This document shows positions 1-10,675 of a stretch of DNA of 64,000 nt, one piece after another (position 1 is the first letter of the stretch; each line of letters starts with the position of its first letter). The notes under the pieces are model-generated. The model did not search any database and was not told where the DNA came from. It worked only from the letters and a program-made list of their open reading frames with translations. Both the position numbers and the translations under genes were made by a program. The DNA lies in NCBI GenBank assembly GCA_034509735.1, contig JACGWO010000013.1:14528136-14592135 (forward strand), written 5' to 3'. Origin of the DNA: Sesamum alatum (lineage: Eukaryota > Streptophyta > Magnoliopsida > Lamiales > Pedaliaceae).

Positions 1-49
1 TAAAATATGATAACAGAGAGAGAAAGGGGTACGCCGTTATCATATTTTA
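1..49. repeat. Perfect short inverted repeat at window edge
   Basis: The 14-base arm TAAAATATGATAAC at positions 1-14 is repeated in perfect inverted orientation at 36-49, with a 21-base spacer of purine-rich sequence. It could be the end of a foldback element that continues to the left of the window, or a very short MITE-like palindrome. No target duplication can be judged because the left side is cut off. Confidence 0.6.
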
Positions 50-851
50 TCAAAATTTACATAAAAATATACTATATGAATATATACAATCTTAATTCTA
101 CACCGTTAGATTTGAATTAAGTAGTCATCTTGTTAGTTAAACTCGAACCTTAGATTCAATTAGATTCAACGGTTTTTGAATAAGGTCATAAATATAACTT
201 TATAATTAAAACAAAAAGAAAAGAAAAGCACAAGAGTGACACGAAATCGCATGAGTGTAATTGCTCTATTTGAAAAACAAATGGAAGTAATTTGCTAATT
301 TTTTTTTTTACATGGAATCATTTATTCATTTTCAATATCACAGTGAGTAATTTGCTCATTCCAATATCATCATGTGGTAAATTACATCAATCCCAAATTA
401 TAAGTATACCTCTGGGGGTATTGGTATAATTTTGACTTTATTATTTTAATAATATAAAAAAAATCACAAAATTAAAGTAAATTTGAAATTCTTATAAAAC
501 AAGCAGTTACTACTAGTAGCGACTTGCCTTTTGTTTTTTTTTTTTTTTTCTAAATAAAAAGACGGTTGAAAGTAACGACTCCAAGCGACCGTTTTTTTTC
601 GAAAAAAAAAATTGCAAGTCATAGTAACGACTTGCTTTAGGTTTATAAAAGTTTCAAATTCAGTTTAATTTTACGTTTTCTTATATATTTTTGAATAATT
701 GAACCTATTATATTTGTCAGGGAGTATTTGTGTATGTTTTGCCCCCTAAGGAAGCATTGGTGTAAACTATAATTACAAACTCAAGGTATACTTACAATTT
801 TTAAAAATCAAAAGTCTTTGCATAATTAGACTTAATTTTAAGAAATGACAA
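50..851. other. AT-rich stretch without genes; possible decayed foldback element
   Basis: No coding sequence is recognisable. TAAGTATACCT at 401-411 has its reverse complement at 784-794, and both flanks mention short shared words, which suggests a worn foldback element of about 370-810. Inside it the motif AGTARCGACTTGC occurs at 515-527 and 623-635, with a weaker copy at 571-583. No clear target duplication was found. Confidence 0.3.
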
Positions 852-860
852 TATCATTTA

Positions 861-1283
861 GGGTAAATTCTACTTCCCATGAGGTTTGACATAATTATAA
901 ATACCCCTTCGTTGTTTGAAAAATTACAAATACCCCCCTCATGTTTGTAACCGTCTAATAAATAGCCCATTTTCATCAATTTTTATGGGTGAATTGACCA
1001 AAATGCCTTTGAGCACTGAATTATTTTTATTTAATTTTTAAAAAAATTTGGACTACAATGTGCATCGTGAGGTTTCTTAAGTTTTTTACACAGAGCAGCA
1101 ATAATGCAATTTGCCTTGGCCGATTTTTCTACAATTTTAATAAAAAATTTAAGGGCAAAATGATCAATTTTAGGCCTTTGGTTAAAAATTACAAACTTCA
1201 GGGGGGGTATTTATAATTTTTCAAACAACGAGGGGGTATTTGTAATTATGCCAAACCTCAGGGGAGATAGATGTAAATTACCC
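861..1283. mobile_element. Mutator-type MITE with long terminal inverted repeats
   Basis: The element begins GGGTAAATTCTACTTCCC and ends with the inverted copy ending AATTACCC. The arms are about 100 bp long and carry the words AAATACCCC and GTTTGAAAAATTACAAATA. It is flanked by a 9-bp duplication, TATCATTTA (852-860) against TATAATTTA (1284-1292), with one mismatch. Long inverted repeats with a 9-bp duplication are the signature of the Mutator superfamily. It is non-autonomous, 423 bp long and non-coding. Confidence 0.75.
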
Positions 1284-2310
1284 TATAATTTAAGGTTAAA
1301 TACAGTTACTACCCTTGAAGTATCCATTCTATATCAATTACCCCATAAAGTATTAAAACCTTCAAAAAACCCCTGACCTGCTAACTCCTTTAAAAAGTCC
1401 ACTTTACTCTTACTAAAAATTACTTTATGAAAAATTAAATGAATTTCTAAAATACAAAAATCACCCTTTGTCAAGCTCTGTCTAATTCTAGTTTCACTTG
1501 TTCATTGGTCTTTTTGTATTTTCGTAATCCTAAAGTATTTGGAGCTTATTTTATTTTAATTTTAGTATATGTCAAACCAAATTTAAAATAAATTTATACA
1601 TGTAGATATATGTATATATTAACTTAAACAAACATACAATAATAAAATCGAAAGGATTGATGAGCTAATAAACATATATACAATTAATATATGTTTGTAA
1701 TATATATTTAGGGTAAACATCATTTTTGGTCCCTAAACTATGTCATTTATCCATTTTGGTCTGTCATGTATCCTGCTCATCAGATTTGGTCCCTATAGTT
1801 TAAAGATTCCATCATTTTTGGTCCCTCCGTTAATTTAAAAAAAACAAAAACAAACAAATTTGTGCAAAAGGAGTTTGATCATGGGTCTCAATTTTAACAT
1901 TTCAAGCCTATTACCACTGGACCAAGCCGATTATTTAAGTTTTTATTAACCCAAATTTTACTTATACAATTTCTCTGAAGTATGTGTAATATCCCCAAAT
2001 CAGCCATATCAAAATCAAAATTGGGCCACTTCTCAAACCCTCGCACTGCTGCGCTGACGAGTAGCAGCGCAATTCCAGGAGCAACGACGATGACGGAGAG
2101 GAGAACCATGGTGAGGAAGACAGATTCACATCCTCTTGTGGAATTTTTATGACTTATGTATTTAATTTGTTGTTTGGGGCTAATAAGAAACTTTAGAGAC
2201 GTTTCGTAAAATTTGAGAGGCTTAAAAATTAAGAAACAAACTTGGGGCTACTATAGAGAAGTTGTAAAGTAAGTGCAATGTCGGGTGAATAAAAGTTGGA
2301 GTCACATATT

Positions 2311-2364
2311 TGGCCTAGTGGTAATAAATTGTTTTGTTAAACTTGAGACCCAAGTTCAAGCTCC
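2311..2364 (+). other. tRNA-like Pol III box A/box B pair inside the foldback arm
   Basis: TGGCCTAGTGGT (2311-2322) matches the box A consensus and GTTCAAGCTCC (2354-2364) resembles box B, about 30 bp apart. The other arm carries the inverse: a box A-like word on the minus strand at 1913-1924 and a box B-like word at 1871-1880. No tRNA cloverleaf can be drawn, so this is a tRNA- or SINE-derived motif pair rather than a tRNA gene. Confidence 0.45.
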
Positions 2365-2477
2365 CTTGAGAGCACAAATTGGTTTTGCTTTTTTTTTTTT
2401 TCTTTTTTTCTTAAAGTCCGTTAATTTTAACAAAAAAATTAACAGAGGGACCAAAAATGATGGAATCTTTAAACTTA

Positions 2478-3011
2478 GGGCATCTTTACTTCCCAGGAAA
2501 AGCCAGGATTAAATGGCTAATCCTGACTTATATTGTGTTTACTTTTTTTTTAGCACAATCCGACCTTAATTAAGAGAGCCCGTGACTTTTGATGATTGTT
2601 GGATAATTGAAATAAGCCCCCCCTCCCCTCAAATTAACTTATCCCCATCGACCACATGTCATGACAAAATTTACAACTCCAAGTTTGTCCTCAACTTTAA
2701 TTAATTACTTCTGATTTTGCCCTTATAAAACTCATTAATTATAATGCCCACCCACACATTGATTTGACAACACATGAGTGTTGGTCCAACACTCAACATG
2801 TCTTTTCAAACTTTTTTGTCAAGGATAAAAGTATAATTTCACTCAAAAATACACTATTTAGGTATACAAAAGTCAAAGTTATCATGCATAAATCCTACTT
2901 GTGCAAAAGCAAGTAAACAAAATACTAAATATTCCTACTTGCTCTTATCACACTTTTAATCATATTTTTGTCAATCCTTGCCTAATCCATACCCAACAAG
3001 TAAAGATGCCC
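2478..3011. mobile_element. PIF/Harbinger-type MITE (TSD TTA)
   Basis: The element starts GGGCATCTTTACTT and ends with the near-exact inverse AAGTAAAGATGCCC. It is flanked by the trinucleotide TTA at 2475-2477 and 3012-3014. A TTA target and GGGCATCTTTACT-type ends are typical of the PIF/Harbinger superfamily (Tourist-like MITEs). It is 534 bp, non-coding, and sits inside the right half of the foldback element at 1711-3092, whose sequence resumes directly after it. Confidence 0.75.
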
Positions 3012-3086
3012 TTAAGGGATTAAATCTGATGAGCATGGGGACCAAAAGTGGATAACTGGCATAGTTTAGGGACAAAAAGTGATGTT

Positions 3087-3092
<6 letters not shown>

Positions 3093-3120
<28 letters not shown>
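3093..3120. repeat. (TA)n microsatellite
   Basis: An uninterrupted TA dinucleotide run lies immediately outside the right end of the foldback element. It may have expanded from an AT-rich target duplication. Confidence 0.9.
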
Positions 3121-3122
<2 letters not shown>

Positions 3123-3787
3123 TAACTATATAACTGTGGTAATTACATGCATGTATAGTTAACTTGGTTTGATAAATAAATGAAACTAAAATAAAATGAG
3201 CTCCAAATACTTTACGATTATAAAAATAAAAAAGAGCTCGATGAACAAGTGAAACTAAAATTAGATTAAAGCTTCAAAAAAGAATGGTTTTGATATTTTA
3301 AAAATCTCTTTATTTTTTTTCAGAAATCAATTTTAGTAAGGCAAAATGGACTTTTCAAACTCAATATTTAAAGGAGTTAGAAGGTTAGGGATTTTTTTAA
3401 AGGTCTTAATACTTTAGGGGGTAATTGATATGGGATAATAGTATGAATACTTCAAATGTGATAATTGTAGTTAATCCTATAATTTAACATAAACTAATTA
3501 AGTGACATTTCCGTATAGGAATATGTATTCATACATAAACACGTCTTGTAATAAAATTCAGCTTGCTTAAAATTTCATATAACTCCCACTGAAATTATGA
3601 AAAAGTTTCTGATATTGCAATCACAAGTGTGAATTCAAAGATTCTGACCAGCCTCAATGCTGAATAATACCAAATATGTCTCTTCTTCTTGCTGCTTTGA
3701 AGTCCCCTTTTTAATTTCTAAAAAGGGATTTTAAAAGTGCAGCTATAAATTCCTTTCTATGTCCAAAAAAGAAAAAAAAAAGTTCAA

Positions 3788-4655
3788 TTTGATATCGTGG
3801 GCCGGAAATGTAATTGAGTTTAATTTTAAAATAGTCCTTATTTCTTTTATTTATATTAAATTAGTCCTTTTGATGGGTGATTTTTCTATAATGCTCAGTA
3901 TAAAACTTTTCAATTTTATACAAAAAATCATCTGAATCCATCACTTTTTATTTCTAATTGCAATTTAGTTCCTTACATATAAATTTGAAAATAAATAACC
4001 ATTTTTAATTGAAAATATGTAGAGTTGGGCAATTATTTAAATAATAACTTGATCAATAACATATAAACACAATATTTGTGAACATAATTAACTACTTGCA
4101 ATTTTGAAATTAAAACAAAAACACTTGAATAATGTTGGAAGGGAAAGTTTAAATTAAAAATAGAATAGTTTTTTTAACAAAAATAACTTTTAAAATTATG
4201 CCGCATTCTTCAACATTTTAACTAACATAATCATTTCGTTATTTGTGTTCTATTTCAGAAGATCTTTTGCTTAAATATTTTTGTTATATTCTTTTATTTA
4301 AACTTTTTCTTTTTTCTAATTTATTTAATCAAGCGCTCTCTATTTTCAAAAATTCAAATTTAATAAATTCAAAATAATTATATTTATATGTTTTCGATCA
4401 AGTTATTAGTTAAATAATTGTTCAATGGTAATTTTTTTCTAATTAAAATGATTATATTTTTCTAAATTTGTGGAGGGATCAAATTGCAATTGAAAATGAA
4501 AAGTGAGGGACTAAAATATTTTTTTATAGAAAAATTATTTTATAAGGGTAGTGTGGTAAGAAATCACCAACTAAACGGACTAATTTGAGGTAAATTAACA
4601 AGATAGAAACTATTTAAAGTTGAAATCAAGTGCGGGGGACTAAAATAAATTTTTT
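3788..4655. mobile_element. Foldback MITE with long imperfect inverted arms
   Basis: The left arm (about 3790-3970) contains TTGAGTTTAATTTTAAAATAGTCC-like sequence followed by TAGTCCTTTTGATGGGTGA and ATCACTTTTTATTTCTAATTG. These appear in inverse order and orientation at about 4480-4650. The arms are about 170 bp and imperfect, and the centre is AT-rich. The ends are estimated because I could not find a clean target duplication. The 'non-coding arms with TTTAGTCC words' design is the Mutator-type style seen elsewhere in the window. Confidence 0.55.
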
Positions 4656-5249
4656 ACCACTGTCTTGAATCATAACCATTCATCTTAGCTCATTTTTGTG
4701 GTCTCTGATTATGCCATATCACTTTTTATTTTTTAGTTTTTAAAAATTCAAACATAGGACTTTTTATAATTTTATGAGGAATTGTTTTTTCTCTTTGTTT
4801 TTTTACGATTTCTTTTTAATTTTTACTACTTTTTTTTTCCCCAGAATTCTTTAGGTTTCTTTATCGTAGCAGGAACTATGGGTTACGACGTCACAAAGTT
4901 TCCAAATGTTTTGTTTAATCGCAATTAATTACTTCACTCGAAAACTAAGTCATAGTATTCTAGATGACAACATCGAATTTCGATTCAATTTGACAAAATC
5001 GACCATCCAATCCATTTAGGGTATGTTTACTATTTATGATTGGGCTTGATTTGCAACTAAATCAATTTCAATAACATATTTACTTGAAAAAGTATGAGCA
5101 CTTATGTAGATGGGCTCGTTAGATAATATAATAAGTCCATGATTTGAATAACATCTTTGGAGGTGGTATTCAAATCAAACGAAAGTTGGACTAAGTTATA
5201 ATTTTTGCCTTAGTCCATAAAGCTCCTACTGTTGGGTAATATATTTACC
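4656..5249. other. Intergenic sequence, nothing recognised
   Basis: The stretch is AT-rich with no long reading frame, no clear inverted repeat and no match to the repeat families seen elsewhere in the window. Confidence 0.5.
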
Positions 5250-5574
5250 TTAGGGTTCATTTGGTTCAAACGAGAGTAAAGGGAAAGTGAAAGGGAGGAG
5301 GGGAAGTGTAAAAGCAAGGGGGAGCAGGGAAGGAATAATAATTTCCTTCAAATTGTTTGGTATGATTAGAAGGGTGGTAAATCTCAAATAATACCTTTTG
5401 TTTAGTACAAGGAAACAAATTGAGAAGGAAAGACTAATTTTTGTAATTTTACTGATTAAGCCTTTCTATTCATTTTATATTACAAAATAAATTACTTAAT
5501 ATCATACTAAAATATTTCTAGTATATAAAAAAAATAAAAATCTTATTAATAAAATATTCTTTAAAACAAAAACG

Positions 5575-5579
5575 AGAAC
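5575..5579. repeat. Target-site duplication AGAAC (left copy)
   Basis: The same five bases occur at 11333-11337 just after the 3' LTR. This sets both outer borders of the gypsy element. Confidence 0.85.
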
Positions 5580-6250
5580 TGATATGTATTAAAATGTTTA
5601 GCCCAAAACACGAGGCCGAAAGGCCCAAAGAGGTTCCTGGGAGCCTAAGGAGAAATACCGAAGCCTCACACAAAAGCCCCACACACCCTTAGAGGTAGCC
5701 TAAAAAGAACACCAATCTAGCCCAGAGGAGGACCAATCAGGCCTCTCCCTAGCGGAAGAAAGGCCCAGCCCAGGCGAAGGATGGGAGCCCAACTAGGGAG
5801 GCCCATGGCAGAGGCCCGAGCCTATCAGGAAGTCCAGATATGGGTAGCCTCACCCTTATCCTCATCCTTGCAAGACTCCTCCAACCACCCTCCTACTTTC
5901 TAGGAGTCTAGATGCTGCAGAAGTCTAGGGAGGTCGGTACTTGGCCCTCCTAGAGTCCAGGTCAACAAAGAGTCCTTCCCAACCATGGGTCTTCCTCTAT
6001 AAATACCGGCCTACTTCGCTGGCACAAGTAACATTATTTTCCAACACTCTAGCACACGAATTTATGCTCTCAACTTGCACATAGTTCATTTTATGCTCAT
6101 TTTTCACGAAATCTTATCCTTCTATTGCTTTATTCAAATTTATTCTCCTATAATTGCTTACTGACTTGAGCGTCGGAGTGCTAATATTTTTTTTGCAGCT
6201 CCCCTTTTCATAGCTTGCAAAATTCAAGCTATACTCTGCTTTTGACGCCA
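5580..6250 (+). repeat. Gypsy 5' LTR
   Basis: It begins TGATATGTATTAAAATG and is closely similar to 10676-11332. A TATA-like CTATAAATACC lies near 5999 and the conserved LTR end phrase 'CTTGAGCGTCGGAGTGCTAA' near 6167-6186. The final bases TTTGACGCCA run without a gap into integrase codons, so the true LTR end may be a deletion junction rather than a natural terminus. Confidence 0.8.
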
Positions 6251-6900
6251 AGTCATTGGTTAGACAGTGTGAGAGGTGCCAAAAACACGCTTTCCTAATA
6301 CATCAACCCGCTGAACCATTGGCCACATTGTTGACCCCATGTCCTTTTACTCAATGGGGGATGGATATCGTAGGGCCATTCCCCATGGCTCCTGGTCAAC
6401 GAAAATTCTTGCTCGTAGCTATAGACTACTTCACGAAATGGGTAGAGGCTCAGCCTTTTTCCCGCATTATGAGAGGGAGGTAAGTTCCTATCGAAAAACA
6501 TTATCTGTCGCTTTGGGCTCCCCTTTGAAATCATCTCGGACAATGGACGGAAAATCTAAGGGAACAAGATATAACATTGGTGTAAGGGGTTGCGAATTAG
6601 ACAGAGGTTCACTTCTGTGGCTCACCCTCAAGCTAATAGGCAGGTGGAGGTCACCAATCGCACTCTCCTACACGGTATCAAGAAAAGGCTCGATAAAACC
6701 GGGGGAAACTGGGCTGAAGAACTCACCAGTGTCCTTTGGGTTTATCGAACCACACCTAGAAATTCTATAGGCGAAAGCCCCTTTTCCATAGTATACGGAA
6801 CTGACGCTGTAATACCGATTGAGGTAGGCATGTATACCTACCGGATAATGTGCTATTCAGAAAACAACAACAATAATCTACTTAAAGAGAAGGATACCCT
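6250..6900 (+). pseudogene. Gypsy integrase fragment (broken)
   Basis: The frame at 6256-6480 shows the CERCQK cysteine pair of the HHCC finger, then WGMDIVGPFPMAPG with the first catalytic Asp and FLLVAIDYFTKWVEA. After frameshifts near 6480, the second catalytic region reads SDNGR (about 6536) and is followed by a stop. The frame at 6590-6880 gives SVAHPQANRQVEVTNRTLL with the catalytic Glu, then WVYRTTPRNSIGESPFSIVYG. The DDE residues can still be seen, but at least two frameshifts, a stop and the loss of the finger's N-terminal half make it non-functional. Integrase inserts the retrotransposon cDNA into the chromosome. Its family is clear; the lineage is inferred. Confidence 0.85.
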
Positions 6901-7149
6901 CTTGTCCTTCCTAACAGAACTCCCTTCAAGATACAAGTTTTGCCCTCCAAGAAAGGCCTTCCTCAGAAGGATATCTGCCTGCCCCTCCTTCAGCAGGGAC
7001 CCCCCTAAGAAGATAATAAGTCGTGCCCCTAGAGGGCACCTTCACCTTCCTGCCCTCGATCAAGAACCTACGAACACATAAAGCTTACCCCCAAGTAGGA
7101 TCCTGCAAGGCCTCCTAGAAAAGGTAAAATTTCCCTGTCACAAAAGGCT

Positions 7150-7425
7150 ACTTTCACTAAACAATCGCACTTCCTTGGCAGGTATGCCCTGAAACCAACC
7201 CTGCTATAAAACAACCCCTGCATCAAAGCCAACATTTTATCAAACAAGCCCTGCCATGCTGCAGGTCCCCCATCAAATAAGGCCTGCCTCATGGCAGGCG
7301 TTCCATAAAATAAGCCTTTCCCCTAATGCAGGCGTCCTCTAAGATAAACCCTGCTTTTGCGCAGGCATTGCATTCCCTAAAACAAACAAATCCTGCCTTT
7401 ACAGGCATCGCTTCCACGCAAAAGA
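7150..7425. repeat. Imperfect tandem repeats with CCTGC/GCAGG words
   Basis: About seven degenerate units of 30-45 bp share the pattern 'ATAAAACAA(G)CCCTGC ... GCAGG'. CCTGC near the start of a unit and GCAGG near its end give each a small hairpin potential. The array sits between the integrase remnant and the antisense ORF. Variable tandem repeats in this part of the interior are common in Tat/Ogre-type elements. They are not CRISPR repeats: the units vary in length and there are no unique spacers. Confidence 0.6.
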
Positions 7426-7789
7426 GGTAAAACCTCGGCCATAACCAGGCATATCCATTGCCTCACAAGGGAGATGGAGGTCACACCCTACCACAGGTAT
7501 TCTCAAAATCACCATCTCCCCTGGAAAACTATTTTGCCTTCTTTTTTCAGGAGTTAACAGAAACATGCATAGGGCGGCAAGCCCCTAAACACCAAAACAA
7601 CAGGGAAGCTCAAATATGAAGGTAAGCAAAAACATATCATAAAGACCCCCTCGAGCCAAACTGGCTTGAGAAGGGGAGTAGTAGCAGCATTCAAATACAG
7701 AAAAATAAAATTGTTTCATCCCCATGGGTCATGGGGGCAAGTATAGCTAAAATCTAAAATTGTTTCAAGGTAGGGAGTACAATCAGTCG

Positions 7790-10138
7790 TCCTTCCCTAG
7801 AGGCGGGGTCTTCTCAGGCTCTTACAGGGCTTCCGGCTCATGGGAGGGGGGAACAACATCAGCAGGCTCGGCAGGGGGGGGGGGGGGAGGGCTAAGTCCG
7901 TCACAGTGGTCTCATCAATCGGAGCTTCCACATATCCTCCTTCTGGAGCCCGAGTCTCCAGCAGTTGGTCTAGCTCCTCCTCTGAAAAAAATTTACTAGC
8001 CATGTCATTCAACAACCTGAAAATCACAGATAAAAGAGAAGAAAATGGGCAAACTTGTTACCTGGATCAATGGGGGAAGACTCAACCTGCAGAGGGGAGG
8101 GGCGAATGGGTACGGGGCATTCTTCAAATAATCCAGGAAGGAAGAATCCGCCCCCTCAGGAGGGTAACACTATGCGGCAAACAGCTCCTGGCAGGACAAG
8201 AAGCCATACCTCAAGAATGGCCCCGCAATCCCAGCCACTTCTCTATGAAAATCCTCGAACTTCTTATATTTCGAGAGGTGGCTCTCCTAATACGAGGTCA
8301 AGAACTGCTTCCCTTCCTCAGTGTGAGGGAAGTCCAGGCGGGCCTTGTAAGTTGCTTTTCTCAGTGCCTCTAGTTGATCCTTTGACAAGGCCAGGAAGTC
8401 TTGATGGAACTTTTTTCTCTCCTTCTCAGCCTACTGATACATCCCCAGAGCCTCCTTCCTGGCCTCCTTCGTCTTGCCTAGGTCAGAGGCTAACCGCTCC
8501 ATGAGCTCCTCTAGCCTCCTCCGTTGCCCATCCTCAGGAGGAGGTGGAGGTGTCTCCATGGGATGACTCAGAAGCTCCCCTACCACCATCGCCACATGTG
8601 AAGAGGAACACGAGATAAAAATCAAAGGTAAATTTGTAAACCTGGTCAGAACAGGGTGCTATACCTTCGCTGTGTGCCACGAAAAGCACCAACTAGATCC
8701 TCCTGAGAGAGGGAGGCCAGCGAGCGCCTATCCACAGAGAGGATCAGCCCTCTCCAAAACTCCGCAAAGAGCCCCGACTCTCCTTCCCTCTCCCTCAAGA
8801 CGGATTGGTAGGTATAGAACCCCAATTAGGGATGAATCACTGGCACCGGGGGAAGGAGCCCCCAGAGGATGGAGGAGGGGGCACTACAGTCAAGCGGGTG
8901 GCCACTTGCAAGGAGCTCCCAGATGGGGGTTGTCTAGACGAGCTCCCCTTCACCCGCTTGGAGGACCCCTCTTATAGAGGAGGGGCAGTTCGATTCCCCC
9001 TTCCATCACCAGGGTCCGGGGTTCCTTCAGGAGTCCTAGCTGCGGCGAGAGTCCCTACAGGTCCCCTTAAGCACTCTCCTTTAGAAGCTTGTCGAATATG
9101 ACTTTCTCTGCAAAATGGAAAAAACCAGTAGAATGCTAACATAAATAAGAAGAATTAGAGAACAAAAATAAAGGGCACAAGGGGGCTCCTCCAAAGGGAC
9201 CTCCTTGGGACTCAACCCAAAGAGAAAGAGAAGCCTCTCCTCTATAAGGCCCAGAACATTGTAGGGGTCCTCGTTAAGCTCCTCTAAGAAAGCTGCGAGG
9301 CTTGGTGGCCTGTCCTTTCCAGATATGGGGTTGGCTGGAGGAAGGTCAGAAACCCATTCACAAGGAAAGGACTAAGGGAGAGGAGGGGGTTGCACGAAAA
9401 AGAAATTGCCCCTCCATGACTTAGGCACTCTAGGGGCGGGGAGGAAATGAACCCCTCGGCGAGGGAAGAAATGGAAAGTACCAGGCTTTGACTTCCTCAA
9501 CTTAAAACAAAAAGAAAAGTTTTGCCCGATGATGGGCCAACTGTGATATGTAAATCAGGGTGAAACTCGCAAGAAGCCAGAAGGAGTTAGGGGTTAGCTG
9601 GTTCAGAGTAACCATAAACAACCTAGAAACATCCTAATAGAAGGAGGAATGGGGAACCTAAGACTGGTCTTCAACTTGGCCCAATAAAAACATAAAATTT
9701 CAGGCGGGGGGAGGTCCGACTATCCGGAGAAGGGACATAGATAGTATAACCTGGGGAAATCCCATACTCCTCTCGCAGACGGGAAGCATCAGAAGCCCGA
9801 AAGAAGGAAGCCCTCTCCAATGGGGTTGGACTCGCCTCCCATTCCACCTCTCCCTCCACCTCTTCCGCCTCCGGCGGCTCATGTCTCTCCTTTCCGGGGG
9901 AAGACCCCTCCTCATCATTCCCCCCGGCCAAATTTTCTCCCTCATTCGACACTCCGTCATCCTCATCAATTAGCCGTCGGGGAGTATGAGAGAGGGTCTT
10001 TAGGCTCCACCACCTGCCACCTTGAAAGGTCGAGGAACCAGGGTCCATGCCCATAGAGGAAGCATCGAATGGATCATCGCCCCCAACCCGTACTCCTATA
10101 AATTGGATGGACTCATCAGAAAGGGTAGATGAAGACAT
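7790..10138 (-). pseudogene. Antisense ORF of the gypsy element (putative gypsy-type transposon domain protein)
   Basis: Read on the minus strand from an ATG at 10138, an acidic N-terminus leads to EEYGISPGYTIYVPSPDSR (about 9710-9770). Further down come KPGTFHFFPRRGVHFLPAP (about 9490-9430), SWRGNFFFVQPP, and NEDPYNVLGLIEERLLFLF (about 9270-9215). These match what I know of the plant 'putative gypsy type transposon' domain (Transposase_28-like). A coiled-coil-like RRRLEELMERLASDLGKTKE lies near 8520-8460, and an acidic end SEEELDQLLET near 7990-7960. Frameshifts and stops break the chain into pieces, so it is a relic. Its role is unknown in general; such antisense ORFs are known only from Tat/Ogre-branch elements. 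A 14-base G run at 7877-7890 lies within it. Confidence 0.65.
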
Positions 10139-10654
10139 TTTTTTCCAAAAAACTCTAAAGAAAATGCGAGAGCAAGGAAGATCAACTTACAGAGATGGTG
10201 GAAGAATGTATAAAGCTGCAGTTCCCTCTTGCAAAGACGTGGGAAGGCAGGAGAATAAAGTGAGAAGGGGTAATAACGCGATCGAGGAAGAGAACGTGGG
10301 ACGGATACCGTGACCCAGGGAACATGTAAATAACTTCCTCTCATTAAGCGGTTACCAAGCAGCAAACCAACCGACGTGGGTAGTTAGCGGTAACTGTCTT
10401 CCAGGGAGGGCCCGCGGCCGCCACTCGCGTAGCCTCGGTGAAGACCTACAACCTAGCATGCCATAAAGGCAGCCTCAGTCATCATGATGCGTCTGATGCA
10501 AGGCAGTTCTATCCTTAGACGGCTGTCATGCTTCCCTTAGCATGAAAGAAAACTCACTTGGGACCCGCTGCGAAAAAAGGAAAGGCAAACCCCTTTGCTC
10601 ACTCAAAACACCTCTACTTTGAGTGGGAATGGCAGTGAACCCTCCCCATCAGAG

Positions 10655-10671
10655 TAGGGAGCGGGGGGGAC
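10655..10671 (+). other. Polypurine tract of the gypsy element
   Basis: The purine-rich GTAGGGAGCGGGGGGGA precedes the 3' LTR. This is the expected position of the plus-strand primer. Confidence 0.65.
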
Positions 10672-10675
10672 TGAT

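Larger units (their letters stand above)
1711..3092. mobile_element. Foldback TIR element nested in the 1294-3477 element
   Basis: The termini are GGGTAAACATCA and the inverse TGATGTTTACCC. The arms contain repeated 'TTTTGGTCCCT' phrases typical of plant Mutator-type foldbacks, and their inverted similarity runs over about 200 bp. The target is AT-rich, so the duplication is ambiguous (ATATATTTA against TATATATAT). The loop region (about 1930-2290) has a moderately GC-rich piece near 2035-2110 that could be captured host sequence; a short open frame on the minus strand there has no recognisable domain. The element is interrupted by a Harbinger MITE at 2478-3011. Confidence 0.65.
1294..3477. 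mobile_element. Mutator-type foldback element, host of nested insertions
   Basis: The left arm starts GGTTAAATACAGTTACTA and the right arm ends with the diverged inverse TAGTTAATCC. The arms stay similar for about 350 bp (shared words include AAGTATTTGGAGCT on one strand and its inverse on the other). The flanks are a perfect 10-bp duplication, TATAATTTAA at 1284-1293 and 3478-3487. The left copy of this duplication overlaps the right duplication of the preceding MITE, so the two elements abut at the same target. Without the insertion at 1711-3092 the element is about 800 bp. No transposase is visible. Confidence 0.75.

Noticed and set aside
2311..2364. Possible tRNA gene from box A/B words.
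   Set aside because: No acceptor, D or T stem pairing can be drawn and the pair lies in a foldback element; listed only as a tRNA-like motif.
7150..7425. Repeat array with short palindromic words that could suggest a CRISPR-like structure.
   Set aside because: Units vary in length and sequence, spacers are not unique, and it lies inside a plant retrotransposon.
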